A DNA stretch of 64,000 bases from Variovorax paradoxus (GCF_000834655.1 NZ_JXQQ01000010.1:62001-126000), one strand, 5' to 3'. Numbered from the stretch's first letter, positions 46,614 to 55,171 are shown. The notes: generated by a model not told the origin, from the sequence alone. A program made the numbers and translations.

Positions 46614-47627
46614 ATGACCACTGCATTCACAGACCTCGCGCGCCGCCGGATGCTGCGCGCCATTCCCTCGGCCCTGCCTTTCGCACTCGGGCTGCCGCTC
46701 GCCGCGATCACCGGCGCCGCGCGCGCCCAGGGCGGCCCCTTTCCGAACAAGCCGATCGAGTTGGTCGTGCCCTGGCAGGCCGGCGGCGGCGCCGACGTGG
46801 TGGGCCGGGCGTTCGGCGCGGCCGTCGCGAAGTACCTGCCGCAGCCCATCGTGGTCATCAACAAGCCCGGCGCGAGCGGCGTGCTGGGCCTGGGCGACGT
46901 GGTGAATGCGAAGCCCGACGGCTACCGCATCGTGCTGTCGTCCACTGAGCTCACCTTCCTGAACCACCTAGGCCTGGCCAAGTTCTCGTACAAGGACCTG
47001 CGCCCCATCGCGCGGCTGAATGCCGACCCGGCCGCGGTGGTGGTGCGCGCCGACGCGCCCTACGTCACGCTGGAGCAGTTCGTCGAGGCCGCGCGCAAGG
47101 CCGATGCGAACATCCGCGTGGGCAATGCCGGCCACGGCTCCACATGGCACATGGCGGCCGCCGCGCTCGCCGAGAAGACTGGCGCGAAGTTCAACCACAT
47201 TCCCTACGCGGGCGGCGCGCCCGCGGTGCTGGCGCTGCTGGGCGGTCACATCGATGCGGTGACGGTGAGCACGGCCGAGGTGTCCAGCTACGTGGCAGCC
47301 GGCAAGCTCAAGGCGCTGGCTGTGATGGCCGACCGTCGCGTGGCCGACGGCTTCGAGAAGATCCCCACGCTCAAGGAGCGCGGCATCGACCTGTCGATCG
47401 GCATCTGGCGCGGTCTCTCCGCGCCGCGCGGCACACCCGACGACGTGATTGCCGTGCTGAAGGCGGCAGTAGCCAAGGCTGTGAAGGAGCCGGTGTGGCT
47501 GGAGGCGCTCAACAAGCTGCACTTCAGCACGGACACCTACGCCGACGACGTGGCGCTCGAGGCGGTGATGGCGCGCGAAAGCGCATTCTTCAAGGCACTG
47601 GCTGGCAAGATCAACCTGTCGAGCTGA
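46614..47627 (+). CDS. Bug/TctC substrate-binding protein
   Basis: Predicted 337 residues from the ATG at 46614, with AAGGAG 13 bases upstream. A signal peptide with a twin-Arg-like LARRRMLRAIPSALPFALGL is followed by IELVVPWQAGGGADVVGRAF, VVINKPGASGVLGLGD, VGNAGHGSTWHMAAAAL and a C-terminal lobe. It is a periplasmic receptor for an organic acid, part of the rightward catabolic operon, and has no neighbouring permease. Confidence 0.94.
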   Translation: MTTAFTDLARRRMLRAIPSALPFALGLPLAAITGAARAQGGPFPNKPIELVVPWQAGGGADVVGRAFGAAVAKYLPQPIVVINKPGASGVLGLGDVVNAKPDGYRIVLSSTELTFLNHLGLAKFSYKDLRPIARLNADPAAVVVRADAPYVTLEQFVEAARKADANIRVGNAGHGSTWHMAAAALAEKTGAKFNHIPYAGGAPAVLALLGGHIDAVTVSTAEVSSYVAAGKLKALAVMADRRVADGFEKIPTLKERGIDLSIGIWRGLSAPRGTPDDVIAVLKAAVAKAVKEPVWLEALNKLHFSTDTYADDVALEAVMARESAFFKALAGKINLSS

Positions 47628-47644
47628 AGGCCGAAAATCCAGCG

Positions 47645-48571
47645 ATGGACCCGACGGAAGACTCATTCGCCTTCGACGGAAAATTCGTCGACGCACACCA
47701 GCACTTCTGGAACCTCGATCTGCATCCCTACCCCTGGCTGCAGGGCGAGACGGTGCCGAACTTCCGCTATGGCGACTACTCGGCGCTGCGCCGCAACTAC
47801 CTGCCTGCAGACCTCGCGCGCGACACGCCCGGCCATGCGCCGGCGCTGACGGTGCACATCGAGGCCGAGTGGGACCGCAGCGACCCGGTGGCCGAAACGC
47901 GCTGGCTCGCGAAGATGGCCGCCGCCGAAGGCCGGCCTTCGGCGATCGTCGCGCACGCGGCGCTGGACGGCGACAACGCGCCCGAGGTCCTGGCCGCGCA
48001 GGCCGGCTTCGCGCTGGTGCGCGGCATCCGCCACAAGCCGGTGACGTCCACCTCGGCGGCAACGGCCCGGCGCGGCCTCGCGGGGTCGATGGACGATGCG
48101 CGCTGGCGCCGCGGCTATGCGCTGCTGCAAACGCACCGCCTGTCGTTCGATCTGCAGGCGCCGTGGTGGAACCTCGACCAGGCCGCGGACCTCGCCCGCG
48201 ACTTTCCGCAAACGCTGCTCGTGCTCAATCACACCGGTCTGCCGTCCGACCGCAGCGACGAAGGCCTCGCCGGCTGGCGCCGCGCACTCGAAGGTCTGGC
48301 CGCACAGCCGAACACCGCGATCAAGGTCTCCGGATTGGGGCAGCGCGGCCTGCCATGGACGCAGGCCGCGAACGTGCCGCTGATCCGCGACGCGATCATG
48401 ATCTTCGGCGCGGCGCGCTGCATGTTCGCGAGCAACTTTCCGGTCGACAGCCTGGTGGCGGACTACGGCACGATCTTGCGCGGCTTCGTGACCGCGATAG
48501 CCGACCGGCCCGGATCGGAGCGGCGGCAACTGCTGCACGACAACGCGGTGCGCCTCTATCGGCTGGGCTGA
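47645..48571 (+). CDS. Amidohydrolase family 2 (lactonase-type) hydrolase
   Basis: Predicted 308 residues. VDAHQHFWNLDLHPYPWLQGE gives the HxH metal motif, followed by LTVHIEAEWD, LVRGIRHKPV, LLVLNHTGLPSDRSDEG and ARCMFASNFPVDSL with the metal-binding Asp retained. It is a paralogue of the enzyme at 40045-40989. Relatives hydrolyse lactones. It closes the rightward operon, 17 bases after the Bug gene. Confidence 0.88.
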   Translation: MDPTEDSFAFDGKFVDAHQHFWNLDLHPYPWLQGETVPNFRYGDYSALRRNYLPADLARDTPGHAPALTVHIEAEWDRSDPVAETRWLAKMAAAEGRPSAIVAHAALDGDNAPEVLAAQAGFALVRGIRHKPVTSTSAATARRGLAGSMDDARWRRGYALLQTHRLSFDLQAPWWNLDQAADLARDFPQTLLVLNHTGLPSDRSDEGLAGWRRALEGLAAQPNTAIKVSGLGQRGLPWTQAANVPLIRDAIMIFGAARCMFASNFPVDSLVADYGTILRGFVTAIADRPGSERRQLLHDNAVRLYRLG

Positions 48572-48594
48572 AGAGCGTTTGCGAACAAGCGGGC

Positions 48595-49518
48595 TCAGGC
48601 CGGCGCCGCGCCCGCATCGCGCGCGAGCTCTTCATGCACCCAGGCCACGAAGGCCATGATGCGCGGATCGCTGCGGCGGTCCTGCGGGTACACCATGAAG
48701 TATGAAAACTCCACCGGCAGCGCGAGGTCAAAGGGCCGCACGAGCAGGCCGTCGGCCAGGTCCTTGATCACCCAGTTCTTCTTCACCAGCGCGACGCCCA
48801 GGCCGTCGATGGCGGCGTTGATCACGAGGTGGCTGGGCCAGAACGACGGTCCGCGCGTCACGTCCACGTCGGTTACGCCCGCATGGTCGAGCCACACGCC
48901 CCAGTCGGGATTGCTCACGTCGCTGTAGGTGCTGTGGTCGTGCAGCAGCACGTGATGTTTCAGGTCGGCCGGCGTCTTCAGCGGATGCGGTCCCTGCATC
49001 AATGCGGGGCTGCACACCGGGAACACCTCCACCGGCAGGCACAGCTCCGAATGCAGGCCTGGGTAGATGCCGCGGCCGTAGCGCACGGTCATGTCGAAGT
49101 CCTCGCGGGTGAAATCGACCATGTGCTTGGAGGTGGAGATCTCCAGGTCGATGTCCGGGTGCGTCTGCATGAAGCGGCGCATGCGCGGGATCAGCCACTT
49201 CACCGCGAAGGTCGGCGGCAAGTTGATCTTGAGCGAGGGCGAGCCCTGCGACTGGCGCAGGAGCTGCGTGGCGTAGATGACCTGCTTGAAGGCCTCCTGA
49301 ATACCGGGCAAGTACGCCTTGCCCGCGGCGGTGAGCGTGAGCGACTTGGTGTCGCGCACGAACAGCGCGATGCCCAGGTTCTCTTCCAGCGTCTTGATCT
49401 GGTGGCTCACGGCCGAGGGCGTCACGAAGAGCTCGTCGGCCGCGCGTGTGAAGCTCAGGTGGCGCGCGGCGACCTCGAAGGCACGCAGAGGATTGAGTGG
49501 GGGGATGGGGCGCGACAT
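48595..49518 (-). CDS. LysR-family regulator, GcvA-like group
   Basis: Predicted 307 residues. The winged helix is at the N-terminus (LNPLRAFEVAARHLSFTRAADELFVTPSAVSHQIKTLEENLG), and the effector-binding domain follows (LKINLPPTFAVKWLIPRMRRFMQTHPDIDLEI). It is convergent with the second amidohydrolase gene and divergent from the thioesterase gene. A perfect inverted repeat in its own upstream region (49594-49618), with one arm recurring in the divergent promoter at 44340, makes it the likely regulator of the catabolic cluster. Confidence 0.93.
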   Translation of the reverse strand: MSRPIPPLNPLRAFEVAARHLSFTRAADELFVTPSAVSHQIKTLEENLGIALFVRDTKSLTLTAAGKAYLPGIQEAFKQVIYATQLLRQSQGSPSLKINLPPTFAVKWLIPRMRRFMQTHPDIDLEISTSKHMVDFTREDFDMTVRYGRGIYPGLHSELCLPVEVFPVCSPALMQGPHPLKTPADLKHHVLLHDHSTYSDVSNPDWGVWLDHAGVTDVDVTRGPSFWPSHLVINAAIDGLGVALVKKNWVIKDLADGLLVRPFDLALPVEFSYFMVYPQDRRSDPRIMAFVAWVHEELARDAGAAPA

Positions 49519-49593
49519 GGTCTGGCGTTTCTTTCGGGAGAGCGGATGGAGGCGCGAATCAGTGTGAGCGTCGAGAGCGACGGCGCTTCAATA

Positions 49594-49618
49594 TTTTCTC
49601 GGCAATCTTTCGAGAAAA
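49594..49618. promoter_or_regulatory. Inverted repeat, probable LysR binding site
   Basis: TTTTCTCG (49594-49601) and CGAGAAAA (49611-49618) form perfect 8-bp arms around a 9-base centre, the size expected for a LysR-type operator. It lies 76 bases upstream of the regulator start and 104 bases upstream of the thioesterase start. Confidence 0.75.
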
Positions 49619-49722
49619 ACTCGTTTGCCGCAGTGCGCCGAGGTTTCTAGACTGCCTCGCAGAACGACGCACAACCAGTCGGGACAACGTCAATTGACGC
49701 CCCGGCGCCTTCGGAACATCTC

Positions 49723-50145
49723 ATGAAAAAAGAACTGAACGCTGGCGCGGCGCTAAGACGCGAACTCGCGGTGGACCGCGCACGCACCGTCGATTTCCTG
49801 GGCGAGGATTTGCGCCTCTACGCGACGCCCGAGCTGGTGCGCGACGTGGAGCAAGCGTGCCTGGATTTCCTGCTCGATCACGCGGACGAGGGCGAGTCGT
49901 CGGTCGGCACGGCCATCGCGCTCAGGCACGTTGGCGCGACGCTGCTCGGGCAGACGGTGCGCATCGATGCGCGCGTGCGCGCGGTCGACGGTCGCAGCGT
50001 GGACTTCGACTTCAGCGTGCTGGAGGGCCACGAGGAGGTCGCCAGCGGCACGCACAGCCGCTTCGTCGTGAACGTGGCGCGGCTGCGTGCCAAGGTGCAC
50101 GCGAAGGTCGAAGCCGCCCGCGTGCCGACGGCGCCCGCGCGCTAG
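49723..50145 (+). CDS. Hotdog-fold thioesterase, FlK-like
   Basis: Predicted 140 residues. The single hotdog domain has DFLGEDLRLYATPELVRDVEQACLDFL as the central helix, then ESSVGTAIALRHVGATLLGQTV and a C-terminal GTHSRFVVN. Fluoroacetyl-CoA-thioesterase-like proteins share this layout, with catalytic residues in the Thr/Glu/His positions visible here. It probably releases CoA from small acyl-CoA esters. It is divergent from the LysR gene and may belong to its regulon. Confidence 0.85.
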   Translation: MKKELNAGAALRRELAVDRARTVDFLGEDLRLYATPELVRDVEQACLDFLLDHADEGESSVGTAIALRHVGATLLGQTVRIDARVRAVDGRSVDFDFSVLEGHEEVASGTHSRFVVNVARLRAKVHAKVEAARVPTAPAR

Positions 50146-50303
50146 ACAACCGCTCCCTTTCCAGCCGCCCGCGCTGCCGCGGGCAACCCCATGTCGAGCA
50201 GCGGCACGCCGGGATCGCTTCCGGCGGGCGGGCGTTCGCCTTCCGCGGCGCGGGCCGCAACTGTGCCTTCCTGAAATTCCATCACAACGAAACGAGACAA
50301 ACC

Positions 50304-50834
50304 ATGTTCTTCAAAACCATCGCATCCACCCTGTTCGCCCTGGCCACGGCCTGCGCGGCGTTTGCCGCCAGCGGCCCGGCCATGGCGCAGGACCTGACCG
50401 GCAAGGTCACGCGCACGCCCACCGGCTACCTCATGGTGCTGCGCAACGGCGACGACGTCATCGCGCACATCGAGAGGCTCGCGGTGGTCGAGCAGATCCC
50501 GAGCGCGAGCATCGTGGGCATCGGCTTCATGCGCGAGGCGACGTTCGGCTTCTATGACTTCGCGAAGAAAGTCTTCAACCCGAAGACCTTCAAGGACGTG
50601 GAGCTCGCCAACCTCACCGGCTCCATCGCCTGGAAGGAGGGCAAGCCCTCGATCCACGCGCACGGCATCGTGACGGACGGGACGTTCATGGGCGCGGGTG
50701 GCCATTTGCTGGGGCTGATCGTCGGCACCGGCTCATGCGAAATAACGCTCATCCTGCATCCGCAGCGGCTTGAACGCTTCGTCGATCCCTCCATCGGCGC
50801 GAACGTCCTCGGGCTGCATCCCGGTGCGCGTTAG
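50304..50834 (+). CDS. Exported PPC (DUF296) domain protein
   Basis: Predicted 176 residues from the ATG at 50304. A signal peptide (TIASTLFALATACAAFAASGPAMA) is followed by a PPC/DUF296 fold: YLMVLRNGDDVIAHIERLA, ASIVGIGFMREATFGFYD, LANLTGSIAWKEGKPSIHAHGIV and GGHLLGLIVGTGSCEITLI. The PPC domain is known as a DNA-binding or trimerisation module in plants and bacteria, so an exported version is unusual and its role is unknown. It follows the thioesterase gene after 158 bases. Confidence 0.85.
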   Translation: MFFKTIASTLFALATACAAFAASGPAMAQDLTGKVTRTPTGYLMVLRNGDDVIAHIERLAVVEQIPSASIVGIGFMREATFGFYDFAKKVFNPKTFKDVELANLTGSIAWKEGKPSIHAHGIVTDGTFMGAGGHLLGLIVGTGSCEITLILHPQRLERFVDPSIGANVLGLHPGAR

Positions 50835-51469
50835 AAATCGCGGGCGTGACACACGCGCGGTACCGCTTGACACAATCGAAGGGGTTCCGCGTGCGAGCGT
50901 CCAGTTGACCCATCTCGATTTGCGCGGGCAGGCCTAGGAGCATCGCGTTCACTACGCCGGCTATTTCGTGAGTGTCCAGTCCGACGATCTTGAACGCCAG
51001 CTCGGGGCAGAGGACCCTCGTGTCAGCTTCAACTCTGAGCTGACCCCCCACAGCTCAGTTCAGCATCTGCACCTTCACCGTGTGGGGTTCCAGGGGATTT
51101 CCATCGCGGGTTGAAACTTTGCACATTACACCTGCAGCAATTCGCAGTTCGGCCACAAGCGCCAGCACAAGCTAAGCGGAACGCTGGCGCACCAGGCGCA
51201 CTACCGCACAGGCAAGGTTTTGGGTTTGGAAGCTCTGATCCCAGGCAAGCCGGCACGCGAGGGGATGCGGGTCGCTGGATGCTCGCCCCTTGCAAATCGC
51301 CGAGAACGACGCCTCGGGCATCGAGCGCGATATTGAATACGTTTAATCAAACGACCGCTTTCAGGAGGGCCCAATGTCTGCAATGAGGCCCATTCGAGGC
51401 AAGCGCGCGCTGATCCCGTCTTAAGCTTGGCACCAGTGTATATAACGATGGCGTTCACCAAGAATTTAA
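50835..51469. other. Gene-poor junction before the accessory region
   Basis: A minus-strand frame from a GTG at 51051 reads well for about 75 residues (including LAFKIVGLDTHEIAGVVNAM) but overlaps the PPC gene end and has no recognised domain. No other gene is supported. Base composition drops towards the insertion-sequence remnant. Confidence 0.4.
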
Positions 51470-51843
51470 GTGGACACCTTGGAGGACTCCAAGCGCGTGA
51501 GCCGTCGGCGCTACGCGGCCGCTCTGAAGCGGCAAGTGCTCTCGGCGTGCGCAGAGCCCGGGGCCATCTGTGGCTCAGGTGGCGCTGGCCCATGGCCTCA
51601 ACGTCAACCTCGTTCACAAGTGGCGCTGCATGGTCGACGCTGGAGGCATTGCCTCGAAGGCCCGTAACCCGCAAGCCGAGTTCGTCTCGCTCGCGCTGGC
51701 GCAGATTCCAACGCGGTCAATGACATTCACCTTGAGCTTCGCCGCGGCGCGATCTCGGTGAACGTGCTGGCGGATGAGCGTGTCAGGCCAATGTGCCGCC
51801 TGGCGACGCGAGATCCTCAGGTGATCCCGGTCGGCGCGCTGTG
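51470..51843 (+). pseudogene. IS66-family TnpA (OrfA) remnant
   Basis: The IS66 OrfA sequence is spread over three frames: SRRRYAAALKRQVLSACAEPGA from 51470, then VALAHGLNVNLVHKWRCM after a shift near 51565, then DIHLELRRGAISVNVLA after another near 51710, ending at a TGA at 51841-51843. The order and spacing match TnpA, a small helix-turn-helix protein of the transposase set. No terminal inverted repeats were recognised. Confidence 0.8.
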
Positions 51844-51845
51844 AC

Positions 51846-52082
51846 TGGGCGTAGAGCCATTTGACGTGCGTGCAGATAATGAATCGACACTGGTGCGCGT
51901 GGTGCGTGTCTTCGGCGATGCGCGCCCGCACCGCGCATACCTGTCGCCAACCGCCGTGCCGATTGAATGAAGGTCCCGGTGCACGACGGAATCGGAATCT
52001 GGCGTCGGCACGACGCATGACAGTCGGCCTGTGAACCTGCACCATCTCACACGAATGAGCCGGTCGCGCCTGTACAAGTAGG
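51846..52082 (+). pseudogene. IS66-family TnpB (OrfB) remnant
   Basis: Directly behind the TnpA remnant a frame reads EPFDVRADNESTLVRVVRVFGDARPHRAYL to a TGA at about 51968, and continues in a shifted frame as MKVPVHDGIGIWRR, matching the TnpB core (MKVLVHDGxGxWL in relatives). The end is degraded and truncated. TnpC is absent. Confidence 0.75.
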
Positions 52083-52099
52083 GGCGGATTCCATCTCGT

Positions 52100-52127
52100 T
52101 TGACCTGATCCACAATATATATACAAT
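52100..52127 (+). promoter_or_regulatory. Promoter of vapBC
   Basis: TTGACC (52100-52105) and TACAAT (52122-52127) are spaced by 16 bases, a good sigma-70 match, 30 bases before the antitoxin start. Confidence 0.7.
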
Positions 52128-52132
52128 TGTAT
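52121..52132. promoter_or_regulatory. Palindrome overlapping the vapBC -10 box
   Basis: ATACAATTGTAT is a perfect 12-bp palindrome covering the -10 hexamer. This is the expected place for the autoregulatory VapBC operator. Confidence 0.7.
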
Positions 52133-52157
52133 CTACAAACAATGTTTGGAGCCTACC

Positions 52158-52424
52158 ATGCGGCAATCCACTGCCAAGCTCTTCGCCACCGGAGGGAGCC
52201 AAGCCGTACGCTTGCCGGCTGAGTTTCGCTTCGATGGCACTACCGAGGTGTATATCCGACGCGACGATGCGACGGGCGATGTCATTCTGTCCACGCGTGC
52301 CGCGTCCGACTGGAGGGCGTTTATGCAAATGCGGGAGCAACTGGGTGTCGTTGCTGCAGACTTTCTGGACGCTCGCGAGCAGAGCGAGGCACAGCGCGAC
52401 GCCTTTGAGGGTTGGAAGGAGTGA
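52158..52424 (+). CDS. vapB: VapB-type antitoxin
   Basis: Predicted 88 residues from the ATG at 52158, with GGAG 6 bases upstream. The N-terminal AbrB/SpoVT-like swapped-hairpin DNA-binding domain is visible (TAKLFATGGSQAVRLPAEFRFDG, then EVYIRRDDATGDVILS). The C-terminal part should wrap the toxin. It neutralises the following VapC and represses its own promoter through the palindrome over the -10 box. Confidence 0.93.
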   Translation: MRQSTAKLFATGGSQAVRLPAEFRFDGTTEVYIRRDDATGDVILSTRAASDWRAFMQMREQLGVVAADFLDAREQSEAQRDAFEGWKE

Positions 52425-52837
52425 CGCTGTACATGCTCGACACCAACGCGGCTAGCGAGGCGATCAAAGGCAATTCGCTCTTCGATGCTCGCCTGCAGGC
52501 GTTGACGCAGGGGCAGTGGTGCATCTCCGCTGTGACCTGTTCCGAACTGAAATTCGGCATTGCGCGACGGCCCGAGGCTGCGCGACTACATCGGATCGTC
52601 CAGGAATTTCTGCGCATCGCGCCCATCTTGCCTTGGGATGCGCACGCGGCGCTGCGGCATGGCGAACTGCGCGCCCACTTAAAAGCTGTCGGTACACCAA
52701 TCGGCGATTTCGACGAGATGATCGCGGCTCACGCGTTAGCGGTCGATGCCGTCGTCGTCACTGACAACACGAAGCACTTCGCGCGCGTACCTGGCCTGGT
52801 GCTCGACAACTGGCTTCGAGCGCCGGCCGGACATTGA
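52421..52837 (+). CDS. vapC: VapC-type PIN-domain toxin (ribonuclease)
   Basis: Predicted 138 residues from a GTG at 52421 that overlaps the vapB stop (GTGA); the ATG at 52433 is the alternative. The PIN domain has its conserved acids: YMLDTNAASEAI, CSELKFGIA, IGDFDEMIAAHALA and VVTDNTKHF. It is a Mg-dependent RNase that blocks translation when the antitoxin is lost. The pair looks intact, although it lies between insertion-sequence remnants and pseudogenes. Confidence 0.94.
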   Translation: MTLYMLDTNAASEAIKGNSLFDARLQALTQGQWCISAVTCSELKFGIARRPEAARLHRIVQEFLRIAPILPWDAHAALRHGELRAHLKAVGTPIGDFDEMIAAHALAVDAVVVTDNTKHFARVPGLVLDNWLRAPAGH

Positions 52838-53083
52838 CCATCGCGAAACTCGTGGATGGGACACCGCCGGGAAGCGCACATTCGGCCCGACGTCATGGAC
52901 GCCCTTCCCGAAGACAGAAGTCCGGCCCCTCGACAGTCCAAGAAAGGCGCTGCGTGGGCTCGAACTGAGCGATTGAGAGTGCGTACCGGCCTCGCGCCGA
53001 TCGAGCTCCGCTAAAAGCGCCACTGAAATCCGGCGCCGCCGGGACCTTCTGATCGTTGCGATGGTCGAACTCCAATCGACCTC

Positions 53084-53512
53084 ATGGACTCATCGCCTCC
53101 ATCGCTGCAGCATCCTCGCGCCGAGCTTCGACGAGCCTTGCTGGTAGAGCGAAAGAACAAGTGGTGGCGCTTTGCGAGTGCAATTGGCAGGCCATGGGGC
53201 TTGGCATGCCTGTGGAGCAACTGGCTGGACTACGAAACCGCGGTCATGTGGAAAAGTTTCACCATGTTGACGCTGAAGGCCAATCGCCCCCCAATCACGT
53301 CTCGTATGCACAAGCCTGAGCTCGACAAGTCAACTAAGAAGCCGGTAGAGGCCCAGGACAAGGGTTCAGTCGTCGCAATCGAAGAGCACGACTTTGACCG
53401 GTGTCTCTCCTGCGCAGTTGAAGAGGCGAAGACGATGATGCAACTCATCCCATACCGGATGATCGCTGGACTCGCGCCGCCCGATGCGCGCCCGCCAGTG
53501 AAAAAAACGTGA
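53084..53512 (+). CDS. Hypothetical protein
   Basis: Predicted 142 residues. The N-terminal half is basic and Trp-rich (VERKNKWWRFASAIGRPWG, LWSNWLDYETAVMWKSF). The C-terminal half is charged (KSTKKPVEAQDKGSVVAIEEHDFDRCLSC). No domain is recognised. It may be a real gene of the accessory region or a fragment of a larger one. Confidence 0.4.
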   Translation: MDSSPPSLQHPRAELRRALLVERKNKWWRFASAIGRPWGLACLWSNWLDYETAVMWKSFTMLTLKANRPPITSRMHKPELDKSTKKPVEAQDKGSVVAIEEHDFDRCLSCAVEEAKTMMQLIPYRMIAGLAPPDARPPVKKT

Positions 53513-53568
53513 TAGCGACAACCAGATCGAGCTGCCCTTCTGGAACTTCAGGGGCGTCTCGTAGCCAT

Positions 53569-53981
53569 ACCTTCGGCGATAAGCCGGCCGCGCAGAACGT
53601 CACGCTCGTGCCGATCCAGGTCCTGAAGCAGTGGAGGGCAGGGGCCTAAGACCACGCCATGGGATTGCTCCAGCGCTTCAGCCTCGCGCATGAGGCGAAG
53701 GAATATCCCGATCGCATGTCGGGCGGCCAGCAGCAGCGCGTCGCGTTCGTGCGTGCGCTGGCCATGGATCCCATGGTGCTGCTGCTCGATGAAATCATTT
53801 CGACGCTCGATCCCGAACTGGTGACGGCCGTGCTGAACATCGTGCGCGAGCTGGCGAACGAAGGCATGACCATGCTGCTCGCCAGCCACAAATGGGCTTT
53901 GCGCGCGAGGTTTCGTCGAAGGTGTGCTTCTTGTGCGACGGCGTTGTCTGCGAGGAAGGGCCACTTGAACAGATATTTATC
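53569..53981 (+). pseudogene. Fragment of a polar amino-acid ABC transporter ATPase (GlnQ-like)
   Basis: The reading AAQNVTLVPIQVLKQWRAGA, an in-frame TAA at about 53647, LLQRFSLAHEAKEYPDRMSGGQQQRVAF, and LLLDEIISTLDPELVTAVLNIVRELANEGMTMLL is the C-terminal half of a GlnQ/HisP-type ATPase. It contains the signature SGGQQQR, Walker B LLLDE and D-loop. The Walker A half is missing. A one-base loss near 53891 moves the end (MGFAREVSSKVCFLCDGVV) into another frame, which then runs straight into the KfrA-like gene. Confidence 0.85.
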
Positions 53982-55025
53982 AATGAACACCAAATCGAAC
54001 TCCAGAGCGACATCGAAGCCCTCAGGGGGAGATTTACGGAGACGAAAGACCTCTATCGTGAGGTTTGCGCGTTGCTGTTCTTCCGCTACGGCATCACTTC
54101 CACGGCGAGCAAGCTGTACCAGTTTGTGCGCAAGGGCTCGATGAGTGCGCCGGCGGACGCCCTAGCCAAGTTCTGGGAGGACCTGCGCAGCAAGGCGCGT
54201 GTCGAAATCGATCATCCGGATCTGCCACCGGAACTCAAGGCGTCGGCCGCCGAGGCCATCGCCGGGTTGTGGCGGCAGGCCACGGCCGCAGCGCGCCACG
54301 AGCTCGCGGCGCTGCGCCTGGAGGATCAGGCAGCTCTCGAGCAGGCGCAGGATGAGGAAACCCGGGCCCGTCAGGCAGCCGCGGAGGCGCTGGCCAGCGC
54401 CGGCACCCTGCGTCAGCAACTGGGTGCGCTTCAGGAAGCGCTCCAGCAGCGGCAGACAGACCTGGAGGCCGAGCGGCGCGCCCATGCGGGCGCTGTGACC
54501 AGGCTGCAGGAACTGCAGCGCCATCTTGAGGAAGCGCGCAACCAGCAGGAGCGGGTTCGGGCGGATTTCAGCGCGGAGTTGGCTAAGGCACGAGCGGCCG
54601 TAGACGTCGCGAACGGCCGTTCGGATGCCGCCGAACGGCGCGCGCTGCTGGAGATCGACCAGGAGCGTCAGGCACGGATCAAGGCCGACAAGCAGCTCGA
54701 TGCGCTGCGCGGCCAATTGGCACAGACCGAGGGCCGCCATCGCGAGAGCATGTTGGCGCAAGCCGATGCCGTCACGCGGTTGCAGGTCAGGGCCGATGCG
54801 GCCGAGGATTCGCAATGAGAACTGGCGGGCACCAACCGCAGCCTTGTCGATGATCTCCAAGCGACGAGGGAGCGGCTCGCGGTGGTCCAGCAAGAAGCAA
54901 CGCAGTTCAAAGCCGAAGCACAGACGCTGCGCACTATGCTCGAGCGGCTCTCGCCCCCGAAGCTCCTCTCGCAACAAGAGGTTCCGGCATCGAGAGCCAC
55001 GAGGGCTGGCGCGCGAAAGACCTGA
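53892..55025 (+). pseudogene. KfrA-like DNA-binding coiled-coil protein, broken at both ends
   Basis: The open frame 53892-54818 begins with about 30 residues of the ABC ATPase and passes in frame into a KfrA_N-type domain (DIEALRGRFTETKDLYREVCALLFFRYGI, TASKLYQFVRKGSMSAPADALAKFW), followed by a long Ala/Glu/Gln/Arg coiled coil. It is cut by an in-frame TGA at 54816-54818. The same frame continues coherently for 68 more codons (ELAGTNRSLVDDLQATRERLAVV onwards) to 55025. The native start is lost; an ATG at 53983 is out of frame. KfrA-type proteins bind DNA and are often plasmid-borne, which suggests plasmid or integrative-element ancestry. Confidence 0.8.
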
Positions 55026-55171
55026 TAGTCAGTTGACTGCTGCGTGCTTGGCAGGCGGCCTAGACTTAGGCTTCAGGGGCTGCAAGCCCATCTTTACGGG
55101 ACCCGCTGAAAGGCCTAAGCTTGATCTCTGCCACACAAAACTTAGGCCGTCTTTTCGCTAGGAGGCAGCGG

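Noticed and set aside
50749..51051. Minus-strand frame from a GTG with a protein-like N-terminal half
   Set aside because: It overlaps the end of the PPC-domain gene by 86 bases, has no ribosome binding site of note and matches no family.
53548..53964. Minus-strand frame of 138 residues opposite the ABC-ATPase fragment
   Set aside because: The opposite strand carries clear ABC-ATPase motifs, so this is a shadow.
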